A DNA stretch of 64,000 nucleotides from Klebsormidium nitens (Eukaryota > Streptophyta > Klebsormidiophyceae > Klebsormidiales > Klebsormidiaceae), in contig DF236978.1 in NCBI GenBank assembly GCA_000708835.1, positions 248,001 through 312,000 of the forward strand, in the 5' to 3' direction. This document shows positions 1 through 13,951 of this stretch, piece by piece. Position 1 is the stretch's first letter. Every line of letters starts with the position of its first letter. Below the pieces are notes generated by a model that saw only the letters and a program-made list of their open reading frames with translations, made no database searches and was not told the DNA's origin. Position numbers and translations under genes: made by a program.

Positions 1-734
1 CCTAACTGTTGCGGCTTGCGCATGCGCAGCAAATTGTTGCATGGTGAAGAATAATTTGACATATATCATCTACCGTCCACAATTGTGGGTTTGGCACGTA
101 CCATAGTTTGCAGCATGGGCCCGACGATCGGCCGGCCGGGGACTAGCAAGTATGTATATGATGGATACAAGCACACAAGCTCATTCGGTGCCCCGCAGTC
201 CGACAGCTATAGCTCCATAAAGTGACTGATCCGGCGATCGCAATTGAATCTTGAAGGGACTTGGTACATTCAATTTGTTATAAGTCAGGACTCAGACGTA
301 CCGGTATATGCGGATATAGGATACAATATCGAACTGCAATCTAGGGTGAGTGACTCACCCACTTAGTGTCGATTCTTGTGAAGCTCATGTGCAAATATGT
401 TGCTTAGTAAGCGCTACTAGCTCGGTCATTTTCAGAATCAGTGAGGTCGACCGTTTTAAACCTTACTTTTCACCACCGAGGTCAGATCATTGAAATAATA
501 GCCTGAAAGCTGGCTGCCGCGCTACTCCTGCAATGTGGCGTGCAGATTCTTGCTCCTGTTGACCTTCCCTCTCAATCTCCAAAGATGTCAATTCCATGGC
601 CAACGTCCTAAGTTGCTTCTTCATTCTACAGCTAGTGTCCTTTCAACCATAATGCTTTATTGTCTGCTTCTCTACGACCACGATCATAGAGAAACACAGC
701 AATGACACCCTTTCAACTTGCAATTCCCCAAGAA
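1..734. other. 3' flank of the TIP1-like gene
   Basis: I see no gene here. The stretch lies downstream of the minus-strand TIP1-like stop codon and contains short palindromes such as GGCCGGCCGG near 130 but no open frame with exon character. Confidence 0.5.
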
Positions 735-3700
735 TCAAACGTGCTTTCCAGAACTAGAGGGCCGAGCACTTTTTGTAGCTTTTTTAGGGGGCAAGCCGAG
801 TCCCAAACCCTGGCCAAGCCCCAGCCCAAGCGGCCCGTTGCTTTGACCTTTCTCCACATCGTTATGCACATGCCCGTTATCGTGTTCGTGATTACAACTG
901 CTCGAATGCACATGCCCCTTTCCAAATAGACTACCCAAGAAACCCCCACCCGAATGCCCATTCGTGCCCGCGCTTGGCGTCGCGTGCTCATGGCTATGTG
1001 CGCGACTAAGAAGCTGCGGAATCTGCATGGGAGGATCCGTCGGCGCTGTCCAGGGAACGTCCACATCAGTGGTGTAGCCTTTCGAGAGGAACTCGGCGCA
1101 ATTCGCCCGCATGCCCTTGTCATACGGGTTGAAGTACCGGCCGTCGCCGCTCCGGAGGTACGAGTAGCGGTGCGAGTTCGCAACTTCGTTGGTCGTCACA
1201 TTACGCGCAATCTGCAAGAGTACGCAATCCCTTTAAAAAAAGTGGTCAAGAACCAGAAAAACGTCACAAGGTCGTTACTCCATGACTAGATTATGGATGA
1301 CTGGGGCCGCCTATGTTGTGCGCTTTGGACAATCTGAAGGCTTGATAACACTCACGGCTCAGGTCGTCCTACACTAATGCAACTATGTGTGATCGCTTTT
1401 ACTAGTAGACTCTACAGCATGCCTTCCGAAACGATAGCAGACGCATAAGTCATCACTATCTACATAAATCTTTCGTCTTTGTTACAGTCAAAGACAGTTG
1501 CTCAATCCGCTGAAATGGATCCTCAACTGTTGCAGACATCGGTGTCATTATTTTATGAACGAACTTCTACTTACAAACGCTCAAATCATGAAAACGTAAG
1601 TCGCAAAACCTACTCCAGTAGACCGCAACAATGCCGCAACAGCATTGCTCGCCAAGTACACTATGCGAAATGGCTACTCATTCGTCCTTTTGCCGTGAAC
1701 AGCAACTGAAAAACTGGAAAAATAAAGAGTCCGCCTTGCTTCTTGCTTCTTCCTGGATTTCGTCCTGGAAACCGGTTGAACAGCATCAGAAAGTGCAAAC
1801 ATTGTAGATCATAGCGTGAAAGAAGATTCGTTCGATCATATCGGCTGCTGACTTGGTCTGCAAAAGCAGCAAGTCCTTCAACCAGATAAGGGGGTATTCC
1901 GTTGGTTGTAAAGGCAGCCCACCTGCATCCCCTGGATGACTGCCAGTGAGAGCACGCTCATGAGCATGAAGAGGTCCCCAATGACAAACCCGAGCGCGCC
2001 GCCGTGCGAGGAACCCACGTGGGAGAACCACGTGTTCGGCTCTATGTGGTGGTCGTCGATCCACAGCCCTGCAAAACCACGGTGACAACCTCAGACTGGA
2101 AGGGCCTCTTTTGCGAGCGGTCAAGTTCCCAAATTTCTTTTGGCTGGCATGAGAAACTTGAAATATGGTGGTTGAGGCAGAAAGTTCCTTCGGAAAGGAC
2201 CCCAGATGCTTTTCGTCGTCCAGAACTCAATGCGCACAATGGAGTAAAGACCTTGTGAAGCCAAGTTTGCGCGTGCACGACCAAGCGCCCCGTAGCGACA
2301 TCGATCAATTTGTCTGCAGGGTCCGCTCAACATTGACGGAGGGTACAAATCACTCATAGCGAGGCGGTGATGTCCAACAGACTTACTGGAGTTTCTTCAA
2401 AAACGAAGGAAACCAGAGAAAGCCTCGTTCTCTGTCACGTGCGGTTGATTGACGCAACCAGGCGGTCCGAGGAGCCAGGAATGAAGCCGCCACTTCGTCC
2501 AATCTTCACCGCAAGCACTGAAGGGTGTCCTAATACCACCTTAACTGACGGAAAATCGTGAAAGCAGAAAACACCAAGCAAGAAGTATACAGAAAGCACG
2601 AAGCAGCACGGCGAGCGACACACGGCAACTTACGGTAGATCGCAACGGTCGCTCCCAGCGCCATGCAGAAGGACTCCACCGCGAGGAACACGAAAAAGTC
2701 CCACTTGTTCTTCTTCCCGACGCAGTTGCCGATCCAGGGGCAGTGGTGGTCGAAGTGCTCCACGCAGCGGTCGCAGATCGAGCAGTGCTTCGATCGCAGC
2801 GGGCGCACAATCTGCATTTCAAAGAGCGTTATTAAATATCTTCGTATGCCGAATATCTAATTTCGGAACGTGGCGCTGTGATGATGATATACTGTGATCT
2901 GGAACGCAGGCGGTTGCAGTCCGAGCAGTCTCTCGACCTCAGAGTTGCACAATGCGCGCATCCAACAGCAAGGGGGTTCTTGAATGAGTCCGGGGGTTGA
3001 AACCCGGAGGCTCGTGTGTCCGGGACTGCAGATGGGGCGGAGCTTGTGAAGTTGCCATGCCCACTATTTGCAGCCGCAAGTTCCGGGACTCAGGACTCTC
3101 TTGACTCATTCATATGCAGTATGAATTGCTGCAAAAACAATCTCGGGCTCTTCCCGCAGGGGGTGCATAATGTGCAACTGAGGCCATGATTTGATTGCCC
3201 TTTTCTGCATTCAGTCAACGTCTTGGCCTCTAAACTCCTTTCCTCAAAGTCCCGGATTCTTTCTACCGCATGGGAACCCGTCGACCTCTTCCACGGATTG
3301 CCAAAACAAAGGTGTTCCAGGACAGCCTTACCTTGCAAGTCGGACAGAGCTGATTCCAATTGCCAGCCCACAAAGCAGCGTGGTCGCGCATCCCCGTCCG
3401 AAGACCAACTAGAGGCTCCTGCACCGAAACCGGGAACGCTAAGCGAGTGACTCAGCGAATGAGATGCTCAATTACGAAGATGCTCGGAGTCCACGTAAGA
3501 AAAAGCTATCGTCCCCTCTGCAATAACTTCCGAAGCGAGGCGACACATCGAAACGTGGCAGCCTTGTGGCCAATCTGACCCGTGAATCCGTCTTCAAGAT
3601 GTTGAGCCACGACTGTCAAAGCACGTGCCCCTAGTGCTTTGAATCCTGCCCATCTTCCATTTGTTTTCCCAAGCAATCAACCTGCTTGCGACCAAGTTCC

Positions 3701-6700
3701 CTAACACTCGAAGTAATGTGCCCAATCTTCGTCCTGCCTCTCCCGTACCCCAACCTCGTGGTCTGCAAATGACGTCTGTATCCGAATGGAATTCTAAAAC
3801 CCCCACCCGTCCCCTGAGCCCCGAGTCCTCTGGACACTTGCACATTTTCAAAGACTGTGCCTTTCAGTGCAAAGCGGCCAAACCCAATGGTATCCGCTCG
3901 CTGACTCGCTACCTCTCTACTAACGGGCCTGTTCATAATAACCAGACCTCGAACTTGACAACTGACATCACATTTTCAAAATTATTCACGCCCTGTGAAT
4001 CCAGACACAGCTTCTATATAGCACCCGCACAAGACGAAAGTTACCAGCAAGCGAAGACTCAACCAAAAGATTCAAGACCTGACTGGCGGTGTCAAAGTCT
4101 CTTTAATGCGTTGAGTCTCATCTTCCGACACCACATCACATGAAAAAGCGGTGCACAAAGAAATATGTGTAATGGACGCTCACTTTAGAGGAAGCGGTGT
4201 AGCAATGGTAACTAGGAGTGAGCGCTCACCGATGCGCTGTCGCCCCCCTCGTCCCGCCTGCTTATGAACCCGGGGTCCCGCGTGGTAGCGCGCCACATGA
4301 TGCCCAGCCCCCCAAGAGCCCCGAGTACGCAAGTCCAGCCCCAGATGGCTTCCGAGGCGCTGATCTCCGCAAGGGAGCGGCTCAGGAGAACAGTGGTGAC
4401 AAAAAGGTAGACGAGACCAAACACTATGAGCCAGATGATGGGGGCGAGGCCGTAACGAGCGACCCACGCGAACTTGGAGTTGGGGTCGGGGCGCTTCTCG
4501 TACACGCGGCGGGCGTTGGACTGCGGGGTTGCGAAACGTGGACTCAAAGTGGATAGCGTGTTTCGGGACGTGGGTTAACCTGTCCGAGGTGGCGTGGGAT
4601 GGGGTGCGTTTCAAGGAACGGCCAGGCGTCAAATATGCAGTTAGGCCTTACAACGGGATAGTCGCAGTCATGCGCAGACTCTGAAAGAGCTCAAAACCAG
4701 TCAGGCGAAAACCATTTGCAATTAGGGACTAGTAACAATATCAAGGATGTCAGCTGCAGCGAGTATCGGATGTGACAAGCTGGTTTGGAAGGGAAGGCGC
4801 TCTCACATTCGAATAAAGCGGCTGAGTCCCACGCTTTAGGCGTTGACTGCCGATCGACATCTAATGCTTCTGTAAAGACGCGGCGAGTGATGAAAACATC
4901 CAATTCCCGCCGTCCACGAATCGCAGTCGTCATCGCCATTCAAAAACGACTCGACTTTTACTCTTTGAATGTACACATGAAACCAGTACCCGCGGGCAGA
5001 GTTTTGCCACGTCCTCCAGCAGCCGCAAATGCAGCCACATCACGCCTGCTCCCCTGACGAGATCACACACCAATCTTGAAGACCCCGCCTGCAGCACATT
5101 TTGACTGCCAGCCACGCCATCCAAGCCAGAGGCTCACCAGGAAGAGCGCCACATGGTGGTGGCCCTTGTCGCTCGCCAGCTGGCCGGGCGTGCAGCCCGT
5201 GCTGTCCTGCGCCGCCAGGTCCTCCTTTCTTCCGGCCTGAACGAGCACCGTCACTGCATCCAAGTGCCCACGGATGGCGGCCCAGTGGAGAGGCGTGCAG
5301 CCTGGGGGATGATGAGGGACGGGGTTGGTGGGGTAAATAAGTGAAATTTTTTTACTCTGACTACTGAGAGAAAGAGGTGGACCATTGAATGCACTCTTGG
5401 GTTTTCCCACTCCAGTAAGGATGCGTCTGTGGGACTGGCGACCAAGTGTACGAGAGTTACTCCCAAGGTCATTTGGGGAGAAATCTGAGAAGCGATGCAG
5501 ATGGTACTCATCACCTTCTTTGTCTGTGAAGGAACTTAGGGACTTTAGAAATCACTGAGGCATCAAACAACTTTGTCCTGATCATGTACAAAGAAGCGTA
5601 CAAGAAAGTCGCCACTTCTTTTGTACACTGATCGAAGCAGTGTCAGGGCCAGCACATGAAATAGCAGATCGAAATAATGATACCACACACACCAAAACCA
5701 GCCCCAACAAGGAAAACCGCATCCTCACCCTCCTTGTCTTGCCGAGAGATGGATGCGTCCATGAAGAGGAGCAATCGAATAGGGTCCACAAAGCCCTTGT
5801 AGGCGGCCCAGTGAAGCGCGCTGCGCCCGTCCTTGTCCAGGGCGTCAATCTCGGCAGACCATTTGGTGGCAACATGGTACAGCAGTGCCGTGTGACCATA
5901 CTGGGCCGCAACGTGCACAGTCTGCACCAGAGCAGAAACCAGTATTTTTGGAAGTTCTTCAACACAGAGTCTCCTTACCGATCCTGCGTTCTCTAGTTCA
6001 ATCCTCTTGGTGAAGGTGCAGCTCTCCTGAATGGATATCTGAAAGAGCCAGAAATGAAAGCGTACGTCATACGCCTCTGGCTTTGGTTGCTACCAAAAGA
6101 GAACTCAATATGTGCAGATGCAGAAATGAGGCGGTTTGTTGATAAGAGGTGTTTGCTAGGATTGCTGTTGCTCCTCCACGTCACAACGTCTTATGCATAC
6201 CTAATGCCTCGCCTAGTGACAGAAGAAAACCTGGCAAGACTGAAACAGTGTCTATTGTTCATACGAGGGACAATCATGCGACGAGAATCGAGCTTCATCT
6301 TCAGGCCCCCGCTTCTTGGCAAATGCTATTCTTAGGTAAATGACAAAGATCTAAGCCGCACATCCAGCCCCACCCCCATGGTTGCAACGAATAAAAGGTA
6401 AGCCTGACAAGTTGTAGAGACCTCCACTTCCCGAAGAACCCCGTTTGAAATTCTCTGAAGCCCTCTTCCGTCTAGACCCCCAAGCTCGGTCAGCTTCTCG
6501 ACAGGTTTCCCAGCATACTTGCTGTTCGATTAAGCCTCTGCACGAACTCACCCTATAACCGTGACTGTCTGTCAGCTCCACATCTGCCCCATGCTGCAGC
6601 AACTGCTCTGCAACTTGAATGGAACCTCTAACTGCCGTCCAGTGTAGTGCAGTCTGTCCCGTGTGATCCCTAGCGTTCACATCAGCCCCATGCTGCAAGC

Positions 6701-7591
6701 ATGGCAAAAGGTGTTGGATGCACTATCACCACATATTGGCGGACTTTGCTGCAGCAACAGAAGTGGTCACCGTCACAGGCCAAGAGCAAGAGCGCGAGGA
6801 GAAGCAGCAGCAGAGCATTCTCTGAACACTTCCAGCCAGAGTAGAGAACTTTGCTGCAATAGGGTCAAAGAACCACAGTCAAATACTCTTCACAACCACA
6901 GTCAGGAACTCTATCATTTGAAGCAAGTTCCAAAGGCGGTGGTCAAGAATGTAACCCTTGAGAAAACATACCGCTCATCTAAAAAAGCAGTGTCCGGCTC
7001 AGAAATCAGTTAGTGGCATCAACATCACCATACGATCTGACATCCAAAAAGCATGAGTGAGATTGACAGCCAAAGTTGCTTGTTCCTCACTTAACACCAC
7101 TGCTCAGAAACTATGAATGATCTTTAACCAAAACAAGATAAGACACTTGCAAAATACTTTGGCCAAGCACGCCAGCATCCTTGAGCAAGTCCACAAACAA
7201 AGATGACATTGATGGCATAACTTACCAAGCTAACAGCTCCAGGCAGCCAGCAACATAAAGTTAAACAAAGCAGCAGTGGGAATGAGTGATGATGACTGGG
7301 AACAATTCTACTTACTTCCAGCAGGAATTGAGCAGCCGGTCCTCGGTTGTTGAGCGCGGCCCATTGCAGCGCAAAGAATCCCCCTTTGTCGGGAATCAAA
7401 ATGGAGTGGCCCTCCCGCTCTACCAAGCGCTTCAGCTTGTCGAGGTCACCATAAGCAGATGCCGAGTAAACATCCTCCTTGATAGAATCATCGGTCCCGT
7501 TCGCAGGGCTTCCCTGCACTTGTGCCAGGCTTGAGGTTGCGCTGTTGCCAGAATCCTGGACAATCTCTATTTCAGATGCCATTGCCAGCAA
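735..7591 (-). CDS. TIP1: Ankyrin-repeat DHHC protein S-acyltransferase (TIP1/PAT24-like)
   Basis: Palmitoylates cysteines of membrane proteins, probably at Golgi or plasma membrane; the Arabidopsis homolog TIP1 controls cell and root-hair growth. Nine exons (7591-7316, 6692-6552, 5921-5729, 5301-5138, 4520-4230, 3418-3332, 2811-2634, 2068-1923, 1211-735) join in phase to 650 codons plus stop, close to the roughly 620 aa of TIP1. Exons 1-4 carry five to six ankyrin repeats ([35 protein letters not shown]). Exon 5 holds two membrane spans; exon 6 begins the Cys-rich domain ([10 protein letters not shown]); exon 7 has the catalytic DHHC at residues 405-408 ([18 protein letters not shown]) and span 3; exon 8 has span 4; exon 9 has the TTNE (TTxE) motif and a His/Gly-rich tail ending in repeated Leu-Gly. 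All key residues are present. A second in-frame ATG lies three codons after the chosen start. Confidence 0.95.
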
Positions 7592-9924
7592 AACCTGCTG
7601 AGACGGGACGTGCGCTTTCCACCTTGCTCAGAAAATGCTTTCAATGAAGCTCCGATTTTGCACAACTCCAAAAAGCAGGTCTCATGCTCTATCAATCATA
7701 AGAGGGAAAGGCTTGGTCGAAATGGAAAGAGTCGCTCTCGAAATTGTCCAGATCTTCCTAGACCCCGACTCCAAGGAAGGTGCTCCTCGAACTCAGAATT
7801 ACCAATTTCACTTCAAAGCATTCGAAAAGCTACAAGCTGCTGACACCAGCCTCGAAGCAGCACAAGAGAATCATATAGGCGTGCACCAGCACAGGACTCC
7901 CCCGCTGAGCCCCACTGCTAGGGGCGCCCCCTCCAACTTAACTTTCCGTCGGTTCCTAGCTGTGACAACTTTGACCAGCCTTCTAAGTTCTAGTGAACTT
8001 CCTTCCTGGCACCTGCCACCTGCTGCTGCCTGCAGCCCTGCTCATAGTCATAGCAGCTGGGTGAACGCCCAGCTTGCTTCACCAAGATTAATTAATATTA
8101 TTCAATTCGGTACTATTCAAAGCACGGGGCACTTCGACAGAAACCAACGAAGTCCTAACTCAAAAATTGATGTCCCTCTTCGCACACTCGCACTTCCTAA
8201 CCCCCTGATTAACCCCACAAGTCTCCCGGGTGCCCATCCTGGTGAAACCAAGATTCTGCCAGAAAATTCTCGCATATCGCACGTAGCAAATAGAAGCGGA
8301 GCGGTCCAAGACGTCCGATCTAAGACCAAGTATAAGCATCGACGGTACTAAGTTTCTGATATACAGACCAAATAGGGACGGTTGGGGACGGTATCGATCT
8401 GTTGCAAGATATCATCGACGGTTCGTATGCAAGAAGTCGATGCCCGATCAGCCGTCGATGCCTAGGAAAATATCTATCCTACGGTGCGCAAGTTTTCCCT
8501 GATGACGTCGGCCGAAGAAGACGTCTGCCTTCATTAGACGATCGACAGCTTCAGAGCATTTTGATTTCTACTAGTAACTAAGTACCTATTCTAGCTGCAG
8601 TTGATCAGCTGCAGCCCTCCACGCACCTGACGAAGGTAGGGCGCTGTCCTACTGGAGTGTTCCCTTCCGAACCTCTTGCCTCGTCCTAGAGATTCTCTGC
8701 AAGATGATGCCTGCTCATTGAAGTTGCTTTGAAGAGAAGAACGGTTGGTGAATGCATAAGTTTGCGCCATCTTGGAACTGCAAAAGTGAAATGTTTATGG
8801 AGAAATAAAGGAGTGGTAAGTCTGTGACGACGAAATGCCGTCATTGCAATTGCAATTATCGGTCTACTGCTATTGTTGCGGGAAGGGAATATAGACCCAA
8901 CTTTTGCATCCTTTTGCTTCTTGAGATCACTTGCCAGTTGACGATGCCAGTGGTCAAGATCCTTTCATTTTCAGCTTCCTTTCAGATTGCTGCTAAAATC
9001 AGTGTCTGGATGATTCTAGTCCATGATTTGAATTGAAACAATTTAAAAATGGGCCCAAAACGTTTTCCTTTGATTGTAGCCTTGAGAGGTTTATAATCGT
9101 TGTGCAATTAGAAACCCTCTCTGGCATCGGTTGTCAACACTTGACAGAACCAGGAAGGAACTAAATGGTGTCTGTCCTCGGGATTGGTAAGTTGATTATT
9201 CAGTCATAAAAGTCTACAATGATCGTCTTTACTTGCCAAAGCTAGTGTTATGCTCGGGCAAATAGCTGAAGTGTGTTTCCATTCAAAGAAGTTTGCACAC
9301 TTTTTCAAGTCAAATTCTGATTAGAGGACAAGATACGATAGAAAAATACGCTCTGCCAATAATTGCTGGGAGCAGGAACATTTTTTGCACCATAACCACA
9401 ATGATGACAACCGATACATCAGGATGTGACAGGTGTCCCCAATCTGAAGAGCCAGTATTTTCTCCGGTTCAACAGACTTCTTTACTAAAAAATTCATGAA
9501 CTTGACAGATTATGTTGATGAACTCTGGATCCGTTAGAAGGTTCTTTGCGCATTTCTTGAAAGATCTAGGAGAGACCACACCATCCCTCTCAGAGTGAAC
9601 AAGGTCAATATCAGGGCCTACAGCATACTATCTTGCAAGAATGTGCAGAAGCCTTGAGATGGCCGTTCGACTCGTGTCTTCACTGTCGCTGCCAGCTCTG
9701 ATCTATCTTTTTGTGCTGTAAGCCCCTGTTTGACACTTTGTTTCTTCTGCAAAATGTCCTATGTATTCAAAACGTCCTATGTATTCGAATCTGATCGGGT
9801 CACCTCATGTGAGCCTATCATTTTCAAATTCAGGCAAACCTCTCGTTGCAGTTCCAATTGCTCAATCACCTCTCTTCAACCGCACCATCTGTCAACTCAA
9901 GGAAAAGTTTAGAGTCTGCTATCC
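7592..9924. other. Divergent intergenic region (TIP1-like / AT-hook gene)
   Basis: Shared upstream region between the minus-strand TIP1-like gene and the plus-strand AT-hook gene. A 238-codon open frame (7635-8351, +) begins just upstream of the TIP1-like start, but it lacks domain signal and its low-complexity composition suggests chance. Otherwise the stretch holds AT-rich sequence without recognisable exons. Confidence 0.5.
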
Positions 9925-12900
9925 ATGGCGCCGAACGGCAGTCTTCCCCAGTCCGGCCGGCCCAAGAAGCGGGGGCGGCCCAGCAAAGCCGACAAGCTGG
10001 CCATTGAGCTCGCTCGCCGGGTAGCAGGAGCAGTCTCAGCCGCCGCCGCCGCTGCCAAGGTTTCCGCCGCCAAAGCTCGAGAGCAAGTTCTCAAGCGGGG
10101 TCGTGGAAGGCCCCCACAAGCTTTGAAGGTTGAAGTGGAGGAAGAAAGTGAGCAGGAAGAGGAGGAGCCTCAGGAGGCTGTGCGGCCGAAGAACCGGAGG
10201 AAAGGCGCTCCTAGACGAGCCCCAGGGTCCACTGCAGGTGAGACAGGCTTGAGGCTGACTGGTGCATGATCTCGTCTGGAGGTTCGTGCAAGAGATCAGA
10301 TTCTATTCTCGTCGTATCTGTGATAGCGTATGCTGAGGTCGTTTTCCTGATCCTTCTCGAGCCTTTAATTTATTCAAGGACTTACTGTTGATTCTACTTC
10401 TGATCAAGCCGAAAGGCAGGAGCTCTCGACGTCCGTGGCTCTAAGTGCCTTTGTGTTGAACACAGAATTACTGGGCGACTACCTAGAGGAGTTGTTAAGA
10501 TCAAAAAGAAAGTCCAATGATACGAGCAGATGTCACGTGCAGTCTCGCACATTTTCAGCCGCCCCTGAAATACCTGACCTTCTTTTGCGTGGTGTCTCGA
10601 TTTTCAACTTATCGTGTATGCTTTCATCCCACACTCGTTACAGTATCTCGCTCTTCTTAGGCGTTCAGGTTTTTTTGAAGCAGATCGATCTTAAAGCTGC
10701 AATTCACCGCCTGCTTTCCCTCCTCTGCAGAGTGGCTTCAGAGGCCTTTGTCAGCACCCATAATCAGACGGCAGCCAAGAGATATCAAGCACCTGGATAT
10801 AACCGCGACAGATGTGAGTCGCGAGAATAAATCGACTCAATGATGTCTCATTCAAGCTGTCGCCGCAGACTGCCTTTCGATCAGACGTTCTATAGGCTTT
10901 CTGACTTGCTGGTACCAACGTTAAGACGGTTTAGATTTGACACTCCGACAGAGGACGCTTTCAGTATCTCTGAGGATTCAAAGCTCTTGGTTCGACGCCG
11001 AAGTTGCCCATCACCTTATTGGTCAAACAGGCACTTAGCAGCTACAGATGCCCGTGGGACTTGAAAGTTAGTCGGCTTTTCATCCTTCCTAATGTCCTGC
11101 TAAGCTCATTCCCCTCTGCTTTTGCATTGCATCCGGTTTCATTTTCGAAGTCTATCGGCTTTGTCTCGGAGTCCTCTAGCGATCGGAACAAGCTTCTCTG
11201 AAAAGAGATCAGATATTAACTCGCCCCGAATACTCCTTTCATCCTGTCCGCAGATAGGAAAGCGCGAAACGAAGAGGAATCCCAAGTTCGACGAGTTTGT
11301 CACGTTTAGTCCCAGAAAGGCAAGTCGGCAGCAATCTTACTGGCTCTGCAGTTTTCAGATGACTGCGAGGGGCTTCGCGTCCTCCTTCACGAGGTCCGAG
11401 GGTTGTTCGATGTCTTTGTATACCACTTTACCAGGAAAGCACAGGAGATCAGACTCGAGAATGGAAAAGAAAAGGGGATGATTATGCTCGAAGCGATTAA
11501 GGGTTTCGCCGATGAGTCACAACCCAAGCCTGGTCGCCTTGCTGTCCTTCGAATCACTTTAGATGCTACATAGACGGCTCAAGAGCCGCGTCTGAGGCCT
11601 GCACCCTTGAGAACCTGGCGCGATGCGACGTCGAAGTTGACCAGTCGGACTGCGAAAGATACGCAGTGCGTCCCCTCTCAGTGCTACAGGTTGCGAAAAA
11701 ACATTCTTCGAGCTGCGCTACCAATACTAGGGATGTCAGGCAAACTCGTCTGCAGTGCAAGGTCCTGATTCTGGCATGCTGTACAAATCGATTCTCGGAA
11801 GCTTTAGTGCAAGACTCTGTTCGAGTCGAACCGTGTAATTCCTTGTTCTGAGCGATACAGTCTAGAGGGGCACCCGGCTTAGTGTCGCTACATTGAAGTC
11901 AGTCAGGAGTTCGGCTTCGACAAAACCTCATAATTCGAGCAAAGGACAGACCTGGCGTAGTCGGCAGTACAGTGCTTGCTGCGTCCGATAAAGCTGCGGT
12001 TAACTTACCAAAGAGTTGAAGTTAACCTCTGGTCGCAACTGCACGATCGTAAACAGATGGCGTCCCAAGAAATGGATGTGGAAGTCGATGATAAGCCGTT
12101 TGCTTGGGACCGTGGTTGTTATTGTACGGCTCAAGTTTGCTGATCGGCACAGATCGAATTCGGGTCAGGCGGTCAAATGTTCTGGGATGCTTCAGGTTGG
12201 AGAATCATTGCGCACTCGCCGTATGTGCAGGTAGAGAGTTCCGCCGACGAGACGTCGCGAAATCCGCTCAGTTCGGAGGCGGCATCCGACTTCGAAACGG
12301 ACTCGAACGCGGGGGTAGAGAGGCGAGATGGCTCTCAGCTACGGGAGAGCTCTTTGCAACGAGAAAGCTCCTTACAAAACGGAGAAGGTCAGTGGTCAGT
12401 GGAAATGTTATCTGGTCCTGTAGTAAGCCTCTATGAGTCCGTTTGGCTCTTCGCGATTCGCCATCGTAGATTTTGGAACACTCTCTTTTGGAATCAGCTG
12501 AATATAGGTTGATGATTGTCGTCTGGCCAACTACCAGAAGTTGGGGTGGTAAAGCGGTTTGCGTTGAGATGCAAGAGAACCAGAGCTAGTAGAGGTCACG
12601 TAAACCCAAGTCTGGTGACCAGAAGGTTCTGACGGCCCTGTTGAACAAGGTCATAAAATTTGTCACTTCGTTGAAGTCTGTCGACTTCGAACCCAATCAC
12701 CATTTTTCCTTGCACACTAGATACTCAAGTTTGAGAACCTCGGTAGGAGGAGGGGAGTCGCCGCTTGATGAATTTATTGCGATGTTCCGTCACGGCCTGT
12801 TGTCTGACTCGCACTGCAGCTAGGAGACTGGTTTTTCTTGGCCTTCGACCTAGCAACTAGGTTTCCGATCTCTTCGTGATCAGGTGATAATGTTGTCATT

Positions 12901-13951
12901 TTGACTGCACCGTACACAAAAGCTTACGGGGGCCTCCAATGTGTGAGCAGGGCTTGATGCGAAGAGATGGGAGAACGTAACACAGGTCATCAGATGGGCT
13001 CGGGATGCTGAGCTGCTTAGTAAAGAGGCGGCCGAACTGGTGAGCTCTCACTCTGCCTTTCCTTGAAAAGAGAGTGCATAGCGATTTGCTGCGGCGACAT
13101 TCCATCAACTCGTGGGCGAATGTTTGTTGTCAGAGCCGCTCACAGCAAATCGCTTCGCAGATCACGAAAGCCATGGTTTTCCACGAAGGCAAAAGCAACG
13201 TTCGTTTGACATAAGCGCACTGACTGAGAGCCGTTAGCAGTACTGATCAATGCTAACGAAGTTCAGGCATTTCGTTCGGATCTGATGATCGAGCGGAATG
13301 ATGTCTGAGCAACAAAAGCAGTGGAGGAGGATTTGGAGCAAATCGCACTCTGCATGATCTGGCGACTTCGAAGAGCTCCAAGAGAGCAAGCGAGCAAGCA
13401 ATTGTGGATTTTCAAGCCACTATCGATCGATGTATGTCCGAAACCCTCATAAAGCACGCCTTGAAGATGGTGATGCAGTTTTCTCCTGGAGTTTTCGAAT
13501 TGGTTTTCCAATCGCAGCCCTCAGTTGGGTGGAGTAAGATTCATCTTCCCAATCTGTCCGTTTGTCACAAGCTATCAGAGAGGCCCTGTAGACTATCCGG
13601 AACTCCTGTAGTTATCGAAAATCAGTCCTGGTCGGGATCTTATTCTTAAGCTGTCCGCAACCCAAAGTCCCTCTTGGCTCTTTCCTGGCTCTCTGGTGGC
13701 GGCGCCTATCCGACTTGTCGCAGTCCTCAAAGTTCATGCGGTGCCTCAGCAACCCGTGACTCCTTTTCCGCTGACATTTGACGTCAACCCGTCCGTTTTG
13801 CCCGCATTTGCAGCTGATTACCTTAGCCCACCAACATGACAGCGTCTTAGAAGAAGCTGTTCATGCGGTAGCTCCCGAAAATGACGTAGCCGGGTTCCTT
13901 AGAGTCGCAGACGATCTGCTCAGAAGATGGTTGCAAGCAAGCAACGGATGA
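9925..13951 (+). CDS. AT-hook protein of unknown function (exon chain only partly resolved)
   Basis: Exon 1 (9925-10237) is clear: it starts at ATG 9925, carries two AT-hook cores (KKRGRPSK and KRGRGRPPQ) around an Ala-rich helix, then a Glu-rich stretch and a second basic patch, and ends at a GTGAGA donor. AT-hooks bind the minor groove of AT-rich DNA, so a chromatin role is an inference. Further exon-like open segments follow on the same strand: about 10420-10530, 11247-11335, 11352-11520 (contains LHEVRGLFDVFVYHFTRKAQ), 11574-11690 (ENLARCDVEVDQSDCERY), 12231-12387 (acidic, Ser-rich), 12615-12700, and a terminal exon 13814-13951 (CTG after TTTGCAG; ends LLRRWLQASNG and TGA). I could not join all segments in phase, and I do not recognise the protein. 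There may be one gene or two, or a decayed gene. Confidence 0.42.

Noticed and set aside
7635-8351. 238-codon plus-strand frame upstream of the TIP1-like gene
   Set aside because: It has Ser/Pro-rich low-complexity composition, no domain, no splice context, and overlaps the divergent 5' region.
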